Assembly: GCF_000382345.1 (NCBI RefSeq)
Contig: NZ_KB908099.1
Coordinates: forward strand, 29,597 to 93,596
Direction: 5' to 3'
Origin: Massilia niastensis DSM 21313
GTDB taxonomy: Bacteria > Pseudomonadota > Gammaproteobacteria > Burkholderiales > Burkholderiaceae_D
DNA length: 64,000 nucleotides
The translations under genes were made by a program, and so were the position numbers. The notes under the pieces are model-generated. The model worked only from the letters and a program-made list of their open reading frames with translations. It was not told the origin of the DNA and did no database searches. This document shows positions 1 through 9,294 of this stretch, piece by piece (positions within the stretch are counted from its first letter, which is position 1; every line of letters starts with the position of its first letter).

Positions 1-3000
1 CGCATAGCCTTCGGCCAGCGCGACGAGCGGCTGGTGGCCGTTGGTGCGCAGCCAGCCGAGCAGCGCTTCCAGGCCGGCGTCCGCCGGGCGCTGGTGCTGG
101 TGCTGGTGCAGCGAGGCGCCGGCGGCGCGCTGCAGGCGCTTCAGGTAGAGCGGGCCGCCGGCCTTCGGGCCGGTGCCGGACTTGCCTTCGCCGCCGAACG
201 GCTGCACGCCCACGACCGCACCCACGATGTTGCGGTTGACGTAGATGTTGCCGACATGCGCACGCTGGACGATGAAGTCGATGGTCTCGTCGATACGCGA
301 GTGGACGCCCAGGGTCAGGCCGTAGCCGGTGGCGTTGATCGCATCGATCACCTGCGGCAGCTCGGCGCGGCGGTAGCGCACGATGTGCAGGACCGGGCCG
401 AACACCTCCTGCTTGAGCTCCGCCAGCGAGGCGATTTCGAGCACGGTCGGCGGCACGAAGGTGCCGTAGCTGGTGACGGATGGCGGCAGGTCGAGCGCGA
501 AGTGGCTGCGCGCGGTCGCCTTCATGCGTTCGATATGGGCCAGCAGGTTGCGCTGGGCCTCGAGGTCGATCACCGGGCCGATGTCGGTCGCGAGGCGGTC
601 CGGGCTGCCCACGACCAGTTCCTGCATCGCACCCTTGAGCATCCTGATGGTCTTGTCGGCGATGTCGTCCTGCAGGAACAGCACGCGCAGCGCCGAGCAG
701 CGCTGGCCGGCGCTGTCGAAGGCCGAGCTCACGACGTCCTGCACCACCTGCTCCGGCAGCGCCGAGGAATCGACGATCAGCGCGTTCTGGCCGCCGGTTT
801 CGGCCACCAGCGGGATATCGATGCCTTCTTTTTCGGCACGTGCGGCCAGGGTGCGGTTGATCAGCTGCGCCACTTCGGTGGAACCGGTGAAGATCACGCC
901 CCTGACGCGGCTGTCGGCGGTCAGCGCGGCGCCGACCACTTCGCCGCAGCCCGGCAGCAGCTGCAGCGCGGCGCGCGGCGCACCCGCTTCATGGAACAGT
1001 TCCACCGCGCGGTGCGCGATCAGCGGGGTCTGCTCGGCCGGCTTGGCCAGCACCACGTTGCCGGCGGCAAGGCTTGCTGCGACCTGGCCGGTGAAGATCG
1101 CCAGCGGGAAGTTCCACGGGCTGATGCAGGTCACCGGGCCCAGGGAACCGGCGCTTGGGGATGCGCGCAGCTGCGCCGCGTAGTAGCGCAGGAAGTCGAC
1201 CGCTTCGCGCAGTTCGGCGATCGCGTTCGGCAGCGATTTGCCGGCTTCGCGCACGGCCAGCGCCATCAGCTCGGTGCCGTTCTGCTCGAACAGGTCGGCG
1301 CTGCGTTCCAGGATCGCGGCGCGTGCGCCGGCAGGCGTGGCTTCCCATTCGCCGGCGAAGGCGGCGGCGGCGGCCAGCGCGGTCTCGACGTCGGTGCGCG
1401 AGGCTTCGCGCACCTGGCCGACGATGTCGGCCGACTGGGCCGGGTTGACGACCATGGCCGTGTCGCTGCCCTCCACCGGGCCGGCGATCAGCGGCCCGGC
1501 GGCGTGCCGGCGCTGGGCGGCCAGGCCGGCGGCGACCTGGCGCAGGATGTTTTCGTTGACCAGGTCCAGGCCGGCGGAATTCCTGCGCTCGGCGCCGAAC
1601 ATGTCGAGCGGCAGCGCGATCGCCGGGTGCGGCTTGCCGCCGCTGGCGCGCGCCGCCTCGAACGGATCGGCCAGCAGGGTGTCGATGGCCACGCTCTCGT
1701 CGACGATCTGGTTCACGAACGAGGAGTTGGCGCCGTTTTCCAGCAGGCGGCGCACCAGGTAGGCGAGCAGGGTTTCATGCGAACCGACCGGCGCATAGAT
1801 GCGGCAGGCCTTGTCCAGCTTGCGCGGGCCGACGACCTGGTCGTACAGGGTTTCGCCCATGCCGTGCAGGCACTGGAATTCGTAGTTGCTGATGTTCCCG
1901 GCCTTGGCCCAGGTGTAGATCACCGACAGGGTGTGCGCGTTGTGGGTCGCGAACTGCGGGTAGATCACCTCGGACGCGGCCAGCAGCTTGCGCGCGCAGG
2001 TGAGATACGACACGTCGGTATGGACCTTGCGCGTGTAGACCGGATAGCCCGGCATGCCCTCGACCTGGGCGCGCTTGATCTCGGCGTCCCAGTAGGCGCC
2101 CTTCACCAGGCGCACCATGAACTTGCGGCCGCTCCTCTTGGCCAGGTCGACCACGAAGTCGATCACGAACGGGCAGCGCTTCTGGTAGGCCTGCACCACC
2201 AGGCCGATGCCTTCGAAGCCGGCCAGCTCCGGATCGAAGGCGAGTGCTTCGAGCATGTCGAGCGAGATCTCGAGGCGGTCGGCTTCCTCGGCGTCGATGT
2301 TGATGCCGATGTCGTACTGCTTGGCCAGCAGGACCAGGCTGCGCACGCGCGGCAGCAGTTCGCCCATCACGCGGGCGTATTGCGCGCGGCTGTAGCGCGG
2401 GTGCAGGGCCGACAGCTTGATCGAGATGCCCGGGCCGTCCTTGATGCCGCGGCCGTTCGAGGCCTTGCCGATCGCGTGGATCGCGGTTTCGTAGGAGGCG
2501 TAATAGGCCTTCGCATCGGCTTCGGTCAGCGCGGCTTCGCCCAGCATGTCGTACGAGTAGCGGTAGCCGCGGGTTTCGTTCTCGCGGCTGTTCTTCAGCG
2601 CTTCGGCGATGGTCTGGCCGGTGACGAACTGGTTGCCCAGCATGCGCATCGCCAGGTCCACGCCCTTGCGGATCAGCGGTTCGCCGCCCTTCGCGATCAG
2701 GCGCGTGAGCGCCGAGCCGAGTCCCTTTTCGCTGCTGGTGGAGACCAGCTTGCCGGTGACCAGCAGGCCCCAGGTGGCGGCGTTCACGAACAGCGACGGC
2801 GATTCGCCCAGGTGCTTGCGCCAGTCGCCCTTGCTGATCTTGTCGGCGATCAGGCGGTCGGCGGTTTCGCTGTCGGGAATGCGCAGCAGCGCTTCGGCCA
2901 GGCACATCAGCGCCACGCCTTCTTCGGACGAGAGCGAGAATTCGTGCATCAGCGCGTCCACGCCGGAGGCGCGGGTACGCTTTTCGCGCACGCTCGATAC

Positions 3001-3195
3001 CAGGCGGTGCGCCAGCATGTAGGCGTCGCCATTGGCGCTGGCGCCCTGTGCCAGCAGCCACTGTACGGCTTCGCTTTCATCGCGGCGGTAGGCGGCGGTG
3101 ATGGCCGCGCGCAGCGGCGACTGCTCGCGCTTGACTTCAGCCTGGAGCGCATCGAAGGGGACAAAGGTGGAGGCCGGGGAGGCGGCAATCTGCAT
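1..3195 (-). CDS. putA: Bifunctional proline dehydrogenase / glutamate semialdehyde dehydrogenase PutA (3' end outside window)
   Basis: PutA oxidises proline to glutamate in two steps, using an FAD proline dehydrogenase domain and an NAD aldehyde dehydrogenase domain. The window holds 1065 codons from the start MQIAAS, with no stop before base 1. The proline dehydrogenase half (roughly residues 190-480) carries GYRYSYDMLGEAA and YWDAEIKRAQ. The aldehyde dehydrogenase half has PWNFPLAIFTGQ, the glutamate motif AETGGQN and the catalytic cysteine in SAGQRCSALR. There is no N-terminal ribbon-helix-helix DNA-binding domain, so this PutA should not repress itself. The reading frame continues beyond the aldehyde dehydrogenase core, which fits the longer PutA type with an extra C-terminal domain. 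An Lrp-type gene is divergent at 3589 and is the likely proline-responsive regulator (inference). Confidence 0.95.
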   Translation of the reverse strand, partial: MQIAASPASTFVPFDALQAEVKREQSPLRAAITAAYRRDESEAVQWLLAQGASANGDAYMLAHRLVSSVREKRTRASGVDALMHEFSLSSEEGVALMCLAEALLRIPDSETADRLIADKISKGDWRKHLGESPSLFVNAATWGLLVTGKLVSTSSEKGLGSALTRLIAKGGEPLIRKGVDLAMRMLGNQFVTGQTIAEALKNSRENETRGYRYSYDMLGEAALTEADAKAYYASYETAIHAIGKASNGRGIKDGPGISIKLSALHPRYSRAQYARVMGELLPRVRSLVLLAKQYDIGINIDAEEADRLEISLDMLEALAFDPELAGFEGIGLVVQAYQKRCPFVIDFVVDLAKRSGRKFMVRLVKGAYWDAEIKRAQVEGMPGYPVYTRKVHTDVSYLTCARKLLAASEVIYPQFATHNAHTLSVIYTWAKAGNISNYEFQCLHGMGETLYDQVVGPRKLDKACRIYAPVGSHETLLAYLVRRLLENGANSSFVNQIVDESVAIDTLLADPFEAARASGGKPHPAIALPLDMFGAERRNSAGLDLVNENILRQVAAGLAAQRRHAAGPLIAGPVEGSDTAMVVNPAQSADIVGQVREASRTDVETALAAAAAFAGEWEATPAGARAAILERSADLFEQNGTELMALAVREAGKSLPNAIAELREAVDFLRYYAAQLRASPSAGSLGPVTCISPWNFPLAIFTGQVAASLAAGNVVLAKPAEQTPLIAHRAVELFHEAGAPRAALQLLPGCGEVVGAALTADSRVRGVIFTGSTEVAQLINRTLAARAEKEGIDIPLVAETGGQNALIVDSSALPEQVVQDVVSSAFDSAGQRCSALRVLFLQDDIADKTIRMLKGAMQELVVGSPDRLATDIGPVIDLEAQRNLLAHIERMKATARSHFALDLPPSVTSYGTFVPPTVLEIASLAELKQEVFGPVLHIVRYRRAELPQVIDAINATGYGLTLGVHSRIDETIDFIVQRAHVGNIYVNRNIVGAVVGVQPFGGEGKSGTGPKAGGPLYLKRLQRAAGASLHQHQHQRPADAGLEALLGWLRTNGHQPLVALAEGYA

Positions 3196-3321
3196 GGCTA
3201 GTCTTCAGAAAAAGAAAGGAAACAGGGCATCGGATGCGGCAATAGCGCCGTACCGCTTGTGGCGGCCGGCGCATTTTTTGGCACGATGAAATGATTCGAT
3301 TGTAGAAGTAAATCTACTGGA

Positions 3322-3679
3322 TTAATTCTGTTTTTAAGCCAGACTGGCAAAAGATAGTTCTTGATTCTGCGATCTTGCCGAATAACATTTACGGCACAAC
3401 AAGGGCCGCATCTTGGGAAATATCGGTATGAAAATTCTTGCAGGAGCGCAGCAGGACGGACCCGGCAGCAAGGGCGCGCCGGCCCCCTGCGTGAACCTTT
3501 TTAATTCTGTTTTTACGACAGACTAGCAAAAGATAGTTTTTGGTGCGACAATCTGGCCGAATAATATTTACAACACAAGAGGCGCCAGATGTTGGACAAG
3601 ATCAGTAAGAAAATTCTTGCGGAACTGCAGAACGACGGACGTATCAGCAACGTCGAGCTGGCCGCGCGCGTGAACCTGT
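3322..3679 (+). repeat. 179-bp imperfect tandem duplication of the Lrp gene promoter and 5' end
   Basis: Bases 3322-3500 and 3501-3679 align without gaps at a constant offset of 179 bases. A hand count gives about 137 of 179 identical positions (roughly 76%). Copy 2 contains the upstream region and the first 30 codons of the Lrp-type gene at 3589; copy 1 is a decayed version of the same stretch. Shared blocks include TTAATTCTGTTTTTA, GCAAAAGATAGTT, AAAATTCTTGC and GTGAACCT. The block upstream of the start codon is the better conserved part over its first 40 bases, so a regulator site may have been kept in two copies between putA and its presumed regulator. Confidence 0.85.
3410..3500 (+). pseudogene. 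Remnant of the 5' end of a duplicated Lrp-type regulator gene
   Basis: This is the coding part of repeat copy 1. Position 3410 corresponds to the start codon of the intact gene at 3589 but reads ATC instead of ATG. In the same frame it encodes ILGNIGMKILAGAQQDG, recognisably related to MLDKISKKILAELQNDG, and ends at CVNL, matching RVNL of the intact protein. About 30 codons remain before the next repeat copy begins. Without a start codon or a DNA-binding helix it is not functional. Confidence 0.75.
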
Positions 3680-4044
3680 CGCCGGCCGCCTGCCTGGAGC
3701 GGGTGCGCAAGCTGCATGAATCGGGCTACATCATGGGTTACACGGCCCAGCTCAATCCCCAGCTGCTGGACGTCTCGCTGCTGGTCTTCATCGAAGTGGT
3801 ATTGGATCGTACCACTCCCGAGGTGTTCGATGCATTCAAACAGAGCGTCCAGATGATCCCGGAGGTGCTGGAATGCCATATGGTGGCCGGCGGCTTCGAT
3901 TACCTGGTCAAGGCGCGCGTCAAGGACATGGCGGCGTACCGCGAATTCCTCGGCAAGACCCTGCTGCAAAAAGGCGTGCGCGAAACGCACACCTATGCCG
4001 TGATGGAAGAGGTCAAGAACACGACCAAGCTGCCGATCCGCTGA
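3589..4044 (+). CDS. Lrp/AsnC family transcriptional regulator, probable regulator of putA
   Basis: This 151-residue protein has the usual Lrp size and layout. An N-terminal helix-turn-helix (LDKISKKILAELQNDGRIS, then VELAARVNLSPAACLERVRK) is followed by an alpha-beta ligand domain ending in TTKLPIR. Lrp-family proteins act as dimers or larger assemblies and sense amino acids. The gene is divergent from putA, and Lrp-type activators such as PutR of Agrobacterium and BkdR-like proteins are known next to proline or branched-chain catabolic genes, so proline-dependent control of putA is the best guess. Its promoter region is part of the 179-bp tandem duplication. The convergent LysR gene ends 54 bases downstream. 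Confidence 0.9.
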   Translation: MLDKISKKILAELQNDGRISNVELAARVNLSPAACLERVRKLHESGYIMGYTAQLNPQLLDVSLLVFIEVVLDRTTPEVFDAFKQSVQMIPEVLECHMVAGGFDYLVKARVKDMAAYREFLGKTLLQKGVRETHTYAVMEEVKNTTKLPIR

Positions 4045-4098
4045 GCGGACCGGTCTTCTTCATGGACGCCCTGCGGCAGGCCGCGGGGCGCTGCCCGA

Positions 4099-5055
4099 TC
4101 AGGCTATCTTGCGCGCGCCAGTCTTCGGCGACGCGGTTTCCGACATGCTTTCCAGGTTCTTGCGCAGCCAGCGGTGCGCCGGGCTGCGTCCGTCGCGCTC
4201 GTGCCAGAGCATGTCCAGGTGCACGGCCGGCAGCTGGAAGGGCAGTTCGCGCCAGATCAGCACGTCCGCCATGCCGGTCGAGGCCAGCAGGTGTTTCGGC
4301 AGGACCGTGATCAGGTCGGAGTTCGCCACCACCCGGCCTGCGGTAAAGAACTGGTTCACCGTCAGCAGGATGCGGCGTTCGCGGCCGATCTGGGCCAGCG
4401 CCTCGTCGACCAGGCCGTGGGCGCGGCCCGAGAAGCTCACCAAGAGGTGGTTCGCCTTGCAATAGGTGTCGAGATCGAGCTTGTCCTTGGCCAGCGGGTG
4501 GTCCTTGCGCATCACGCACACATAGACACCCGAATACAGGCGCTCGTGGCGGATCGGCGAACCCGTTTCATACGACAGCTGGGCCGCCACGCCCGGGAAG
4601 AAGCCGACCGCCAGGTCGATATCGCCGCGCAGCAGCATCGGACGCGGTTCGCGCGTGGTCAGCGGCACCATGCGGATGTTCACTCCCGGCGCCTCGCTCT
4701 CGATCGAGCGCATCAGCGAGGGCAGCCACAGGGCGGCGGTCGCGTCGGCCATCGCCATCCGGAAGGTCGCCTGGGCTTTCGAGACATCGAAGGTTTCCGG
4801 CATCACCGCCGCTTCCAGCGCGGCCAGCGCCTGCCGCACTGCCGGCCACAGCGCTTCCGCACGCGGGGTCGGCTTGACCCCATAGGCGGTGCGGATCAGC
4901 AATTCGTCGCCGAGACTTTCCCGCAAGCGCTTGATGGCATTCGATACCGCGGGTTGGGTCATCGCCAGGTGGCCGGCGGCGCGCGTCAGGTTTTGCTCGG
5001 TCATGACCGCGTCGAAGACACGCAGCAGATTCAGGTCAAGCGTCAGAAAGCTCAT
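4099..5055 (-). CDS. LysR family transcriptional regulator
   Basis: A 318-residue LysR protein. Residues 1-65 form the winged helix with LDLNLLRVFDAVMTEQNLT and the recognition segment TQPAVSNAIKRLRESLGDEL. Residues about 95-300 form the periplasmic-binding-like effector domain, including DIDLAVGFFPG and PVRHERL-type strands. The LNLLRVFDAVM N-terminus and effector domain resemble the NodD/NahR/LeuO branch, which often responds to aromatic or small hydrophobic ligands. The ligand here is unknown. It is divergent from the small membrane protein at 5194, about 140 bases away, which may be its target by position only. Confidence 0.88.
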   Translation of the reverse strand: MSFLTLDLNLLRVFDAVMTEQNLTRAAGHLAMTQPAVSNAIKRLRESLGDELLIRTAYGVKPTPRAEALWPAVRQALAALEAAVMPETFDVSKAQATFRMAMADATAALWLPSLMRSIESEAPGVNIRMVPLTTREPRPMLLRGDIDLAVGFFPGVAAQLSYETGSPIRHERLYSGVYVCVMRKDHPLAKDKLDLDTYCKANHLLVSFSGRAHGLVDEALAQIGRERRILLTVNQFFTAGRVVANSDLITVLPKHLLASTGMADVLIWRELPFQLPAVHLDMLWHERDGRSPAHRWLRKNLESMSETASPKTGARKIA

Positions 5056-5193
5056 GGGAAGTCAGGAAAAACTGTTGTGGGTACAGTGTACCTCAAATCA
5101 TTCACAAACAGTATAAGTGCCATCAGCGAACAGAATTAGATTTATATGTTGCGTTGCACTATAGTTTCCAACGATAACATTACCACACGCATC

Positions 5194-5472
5194 ATGTCTG
5201 CCTCCATCACGCTTCTCCAGACCGCCGCCGCACTGCCTTTCGGCCAGCTATTCAGGTCCACTGTGTATGCCGCACTGCTGGGTGGTACCGCCATGTTTTT
5301 CCGTCCGCTGCTGGTCGGCATCGGCCGCGCCCTGTTCCTGACCGTGCGCCCGCGCCGTACCAGGGCCGAACTGGCTGCCCGCCAGGCCCTGCGCGATGCG
5401 CTGGCGCTGCAGCGCAAGGACCTCGATGCCGTCGACGCCGCCGAGGTGCGCGCCATGGCTTGCCGCCACTGA
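5194..5472 (+). CDS. Small hypothetical membrane protein
   Basis: From the ATG at 5194 this encodes 92 residues beginning MSASITLLQTAA. A hydrophobic segment around residues 22-46 (VYAALLGGTAMFFRPLLVG) is followed by an Arg/Ala-rich helical tail suited to the cytoplasm. An in-frame ATG at 5146 would add 16 residues, but a TATAGT element at 5160-5165 could be the -10 box, which would place 5146 upstream of the transcript; 5194 is therefore preferred. A good terminator follows 26 bases after the stop, which supports a real gene. No family is recognised. Confidence 0.55.
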   Translation: MSASITLLQTAAALPFGQLFRSTVYAALLGGTAMFFRPLLVGIGRALFLTVRPRRTRAELAARQALRDALALQRKDLDAVDAAEVRAMACRH

Positions 5473-5497
5473 CAGCCCAGCTTTCCTTTTCCGTTTG

Positions 5498-5531
5498 ACG
5501 CGGCCTCCAGTACGGACGCCGCGTTTTTTTT
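5498..5531 (+). terminator. Rho-independent terminator of the small membrane protein gene
   Basis: Stem ACGCGGC (5498-5504) pairs with GCCGCGT (5518-5524), followed by a run of eight T residues. Confidence 0.8.
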
Positions 5532-6077
5532 CGTCCAGCTTCCGGGCCGGACGCCCCTGTCTAGCCCTTCCGCCTCCCTCCTCTCCCGCCCTTCCGGTGC
5601 TCGTGCGCCTCCAGGCCCGCCCGTCGCTCGCAAACTAGTCCGGTTTTCGTCAGCGTGGCCTTTTCCCCAGGAGGGCACGACCAATCAGGTCTGATCCAGA
5701 AGTGACTCTTCGTCACGGGAGTTTTCTCGCTCTGTTGATTTCACAAAGTTCACGAAGAGTTAAAAATGGCGCGATGAATCGTGTTCCCACTATTTTCACA
5801 TTAGCGTATGAATAAGATAAAAAGACGCCATCATCGATATCAATTGGAAGAAGATGCGCCGATAACGCATGTGTCATGAAAGGTGTCGTTGAAAATACAG
5901 GATGACGCTATGTTGAATGCATATTGATGTGAGTTTCATGCGCAATGCAGGGTGATTACACGAACTTCACGTTCTTTATCGTGCTTGCCAATACTTTTGG
6001 TAAAAACACGGGGCGAGCGCATCCAGGGGGCGACAGCGCGCCCCGCAAGGGCCTCGAGGGCCGGCGTCAGCAGGGAA
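5532..6077. other. Intergenic region, AT-rich in its central part, no confident gene
   Basis: About 545 bases between the terminator at 5531 and the stop of the DUF1003 gene. The first 150 bases are pyrimidine-rich. From about 5690 to 6000 the composition drops well below the window average in GC, with a short hairpin GTGAC/GTCAC near 5700. A 23-codon frame at 5808-5879 (MNKIKRRHHRYQLEED) has no ribosome-binding site and is not called. The low GC could be an old insertion or an uncharacterised regulatory or small-RNA region; nothing recognisable is encoded. Confidence 0.5.
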
Positions 6078-6632
6078 TTATTTCTTCCCGCAGTTCAGGC
6101 CTTCGGCTTCCTGCTCGATGACGGAAAGGACGGCCCGGGTGTCGGTCGGTTGAGCGAGCTCCTCGGCTTCGCGGTCGGGCTTGTTGCGGACATTGGGAAG
6201 GTCGCGGCGCAGTTCTTCGAGCATTTCGATGATCTTGCTGCTCTTCTCTTCCGCCAGGAGGTTGACCTGCAGGTCGAGGTGGGTGTGCTGGTTGGCCAGT
6301 TTCGCCATGCGGTTCTGGCGGATCAGCACGGTGGTGGAGATGATGAAGGCGTTCAGGGTGACCAGGCCCTGCAGCCAGGGGAAAGGCGGCTCGTCGATCT
6401 GCTTGAACCCGTAGCCTGGCGCGAGGACGTTCCACAGGATCCAGGCAACCACGAACAACAGATTGGTGCCGACATAGGCCGGACTGCCAAGGATGAGGCT
6501 CAGCCTTTCGAAAAACGCTTGCGCCGGGTGCAGGTGCTCTTCGTTGCGTTCGTAGAACTCCGCGATCGTGCCGAGGTTTTCATGCACGGAAGACGGAATC
6601 CTGCGGGATAGTTCTTCGTTCAAGGGAGCCAT
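6078..6632 (-). CDS. DUF1003 family inner-membrane protein
   Basis: A 184-residue protein matching the DUF1003 pattern. An N-terminal soluble segment (NLGTIAEFYERNEEHLHPAQ) leads into two membrane helices, around residues 57-72 (VGTNLLFVVAWILWNVL) and 88-104 (LVTLNAFIISTTVLIRQ). A helical cytoplasmic tail follows (DLQVNLLAEEKSSKIIEM). Members are small inner-membrane proteins of unknown function. It stands alone on the minus strand, with AT-rich DNA downstream and no operon partner. Confidence 0.85.
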   Translation of the reverse strand: MAPLNEELSRRIPSSVHENLGTIAEFYERNEEHLHPAQAFFERLSLILGSPAYVGTNLLFVVAWILWNVLAPGYGFKQIDEPPFPWLQGLVTLNAFIISTTVLIRQNRMAKLANQHTHLDLQVNLLAEEKSSKIIEMLEELRRDLPNVRNKPDREAEELAQPTDTRAVLSVIEQEAEGLNCGKK

Positions 6633-6731
6633 GAAAAAAGCATAGCACGCAGTATTTATCCATCGAGGAAATGGATCCTACCGTGCGTGCTGAGCTGACC
6701 CGTCAAAGCGCGCACAGGCGTGGCGGGACGG

Positions 6732-6750
6732 CGCTCCCAGGCTGGGAGCG
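6732..6750. other. Hairpin downstream of the ferredoxin gene
   Basis: Perfect 8-bp stem CGCTCCCA (6732-6739) and TGGGAGCG (6743-6750) with a 3-base loop. It lies about 57 bases after the ferredoxin stop on the minus strand but has no T run on either strand, so it is only a possible terminator or transcript-stabilising hairpin. Confidence 0.4.
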
Positions 6751-6806
6751 CGAGCGGAGGAAATGCGGGAAGAAAGAAAGGCGGCAGGTGGGGCCGCCCG
6801 GAGGAA

Positions 6807-7619
<813 letters not shown>

Positions 7620-7690
7620 TTATGCCTGAAAATCCGGCAATCGCCCCAGGCCGGGGCGCTTATTGCCCAATCTTTGTGCAGTTTTACAGC

Positions 7691-8290
7691 TCAGGCTTTG
7701 TTTTCGTGCAACTTGAGCAGATGGTAATAGACCATGCCGGCCTTATCCGCCCTCACCGCGTCCCAGCCGGCCAGCCATTCCGGCATTTCTTCGCCTTCGC
7801 CAAGCGGCAGCGGGGTCTCGGCTTCCGCGTACACCATGCCGCCTTCTTTCAGCAGGGCCGGGCACAGCGGCAGGGTCTTGGCCAGCAGGTCCTGCTGGTA
7901 GGGCGGATCGAGGAAGATCACGTCGAAGCGCTGGCCGCGCGCCGCCAGGTCGCGCGCCGCGGCGATCGCATCGGCGCGCAGGATGGTGATGTTGGCGGCC
8001 TTGAGCTTGTCGCGGTTGGCTTCCAGCTGGCGTACCGCCGGGCCATGGTTGTCGATCATCGTCACCGAAGCGGCGCCGCGGCTGGCCGCTTCGAAGCCGA
8101 GGGCGCCGGAGCCGGCGTACAGGTCGAGGCAGGTCGCCCCGTTCCAGTCGCTGCCGAGCTGGTGGTTGATCCAGTTGAAGACGGTTTCGCGCACGCGGTC
8201 GGGCGTCGGGCGCAGGCCGAGGGCGTCGACGACCGGCAGCAGGGTGCGTTTCCATGTTCCGCCGATGATGCGGACCTGGTGCGTCGCCAT
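7691..8290 (-). CDS. rsmD: 16S rRNA (guanine(966)-N(2))-methyltransferase
   Basis: RsmD methylates G966 of 16S rRNA during 30S assembly. It shows RIIGGTWK at the N-terminus, the AdoMet-binding motif LDLYAGSGALGFEAASRG and the catalytic DPPY motif in FLDPPYQQ. The ATG at 8290 is chosen because it places RIIGGTWK at the usual distance. A TATAGT box at 8343-8348 on the minus strand would put the transcript start downstream of the alternative GTG at 8344. It is about 110 bases upstream of coaD. Confidence 0.93.
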   Translation of the reverse strand: MATHQVRIIGGTWKRTLLPVVDALGLRPTPDRVRETVFNWINHQLGSDWNGATCLDLYAGSGALGFEAASRGAASVTMIDNHGPAVRQLEANRDKLKAANITILRADAIAAARDLAARGQRFDVIFLDPPYQQDLLAKTLPLCPALLKEGGMVYAEAETPLPLGEGEEMPEWLAGWDAVRADKAGMVYYHLLKLHENKA

Positions 8291-8375
8291 GCGTGGCGCG
8301 CCGTGTGGCTGGGGTTTGGCTGGCTTTCTTTGCATGGGCGGCACTATAGCATGGGGGCTGGCGCCCCCTGCCCGC

Positions 8376-9269
8376 CTACCGGTTGGCCGCCAGCGCCTGC
8401 AAATCGCCGATCCAGCCCTGCATGCGCTGGTGCGCGTGGCTCTTCTGCGCCGGCGTGGCGATGCGGATCGCCGTCAATATGTACTTGATGGTCTGGTCGA
8501 TGTAGACGTCGTAGACGGCCTTGCGCTCGGGCGACTCGGTGCGGGTGAAGAACTCGCGCAGCATCGCCTGGATCTGGGCCGCGGCCTGGTCGCGGTTCGG
8601 GCGCTTTTGCTGGATGTCGCGCAGCAGGGCCAGGATGCGGCGTTGGCGGTAGATCCGCTCTTCAAGCAAGAACTGGTTATCCAGCGGGCGCGCGTCCGAG
8701 GCGCGCCGCAAGGCGGCTTCCTGGTCCTTGCTGAAGTTGCCGAACCAGAGCTCGAACTGGTCCATCGATTTCTTGAAGCGGGCACGCTGGCGCTTTTCCG
8801 TGTCTCCGGTCATGAACTTGCGGCGGTATTCCTCGTTCTTGGTGTTGAACTTGCGTTCGATGTGGCCGATCTGTTCGGGCGTGAGCGACAGCGCCATCGT
8901 GGTGATCTCGGGCACGGCGTGGGTGGCGAGGCGCTCGGCGCGCACGCGGATCTCGCGGTAGGCATTGACCATGTCGGCCTGGGTCGGATTCCCGGCAAGC
9001 CCACGCTGGAAATTGCCCAGCAGCGCAGCGTAGTCGCGCAACTCGGACTGGCGGTGCCATTTGAACAGGTTGTCGATGTCGCGCTTGGTGATGTCGGCCT
9101 GCCTGCCTTCGAGATCGGCATAGGAATCCAGCCACCAATACAGTAAGGTATCGCCCTGGTTGTACGTAAAACGGATGGTGCTGCAGCCCGCTACCAGTGC
9201 CAGCAGTGTGATCGCGAGCAAGGCAAGCGTGCGCCTGAACAACAAGTCTGGCGTGCTAAAATTTTTCAT
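8376..9269 (-). CDS. DUF6279 family lipoprotein
   Basis: A 297-residue predicted lipoprotein. A basic start and hydrophobic stretch (RRTLALLAITLLALVAGC) end in a lipobox with cysteine at residue 29. The mature part begins TIRFTYNQGDTLLYWWLD, the tyrosine/tryptophan-rich opening typical of DUF6279, and is otherwise helical and charged. The function is unknown. The start at 9269 is chosen because it creates the lipoprotein signal; upstream in-frame ATGs would run into divergent glmU. glmU starts 25 bases away, so the two promoters overlap. Confidence 0.85.
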   Translation of the reverse strand: MKNFSTPDLLFRRTLALLAITLLALVAGCSTIRFTYNQGDTLLYWWLDSYADLEGRQADITKRDIDNLFKWHRQSELRDYAALLGNFQRGLAGNPTQADMVNAYREIRVRAERLATHAVPEITTMALSLTPEQIGHIERKFNTKNEEYRRKFMTGDTEKRQRARFKKSMDQFELWFGNFSKDQEAALRRASDARPLDNQFLLEERIYRQRRILALLRDIQQKRPNRDQAAAQIQAMLREFFTRTESPERKAVYDVYIDQTIKYILTAIRIATPAQKSHAHQRMQGWIGDLQALAANR

Positions 9270-9294
9270 ATTTTCAACTTTTTGAGAACGGCTT

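Noticed and set aside
34..3201. A 1055-codon open frame on the plus strand opposite putA
   Set aside because: Its composition is that of an antisense shadow in GC-rich DNA (His/Arg/Gly/Ala-rich, no domain), while the minus strand encodes an unmistakable PutA. Similar shadows opposite glmS, mqo, tssK, phoX, the SUV3-like gene and liuD were left out for the same reason.
5142..5684. 180-codon frame on the minus strand across the small membrane protein gene and its terminator
   Set aside because: It runs through the terminator, has no family resemblance, and overlaps a better-supported plus-strand gene.
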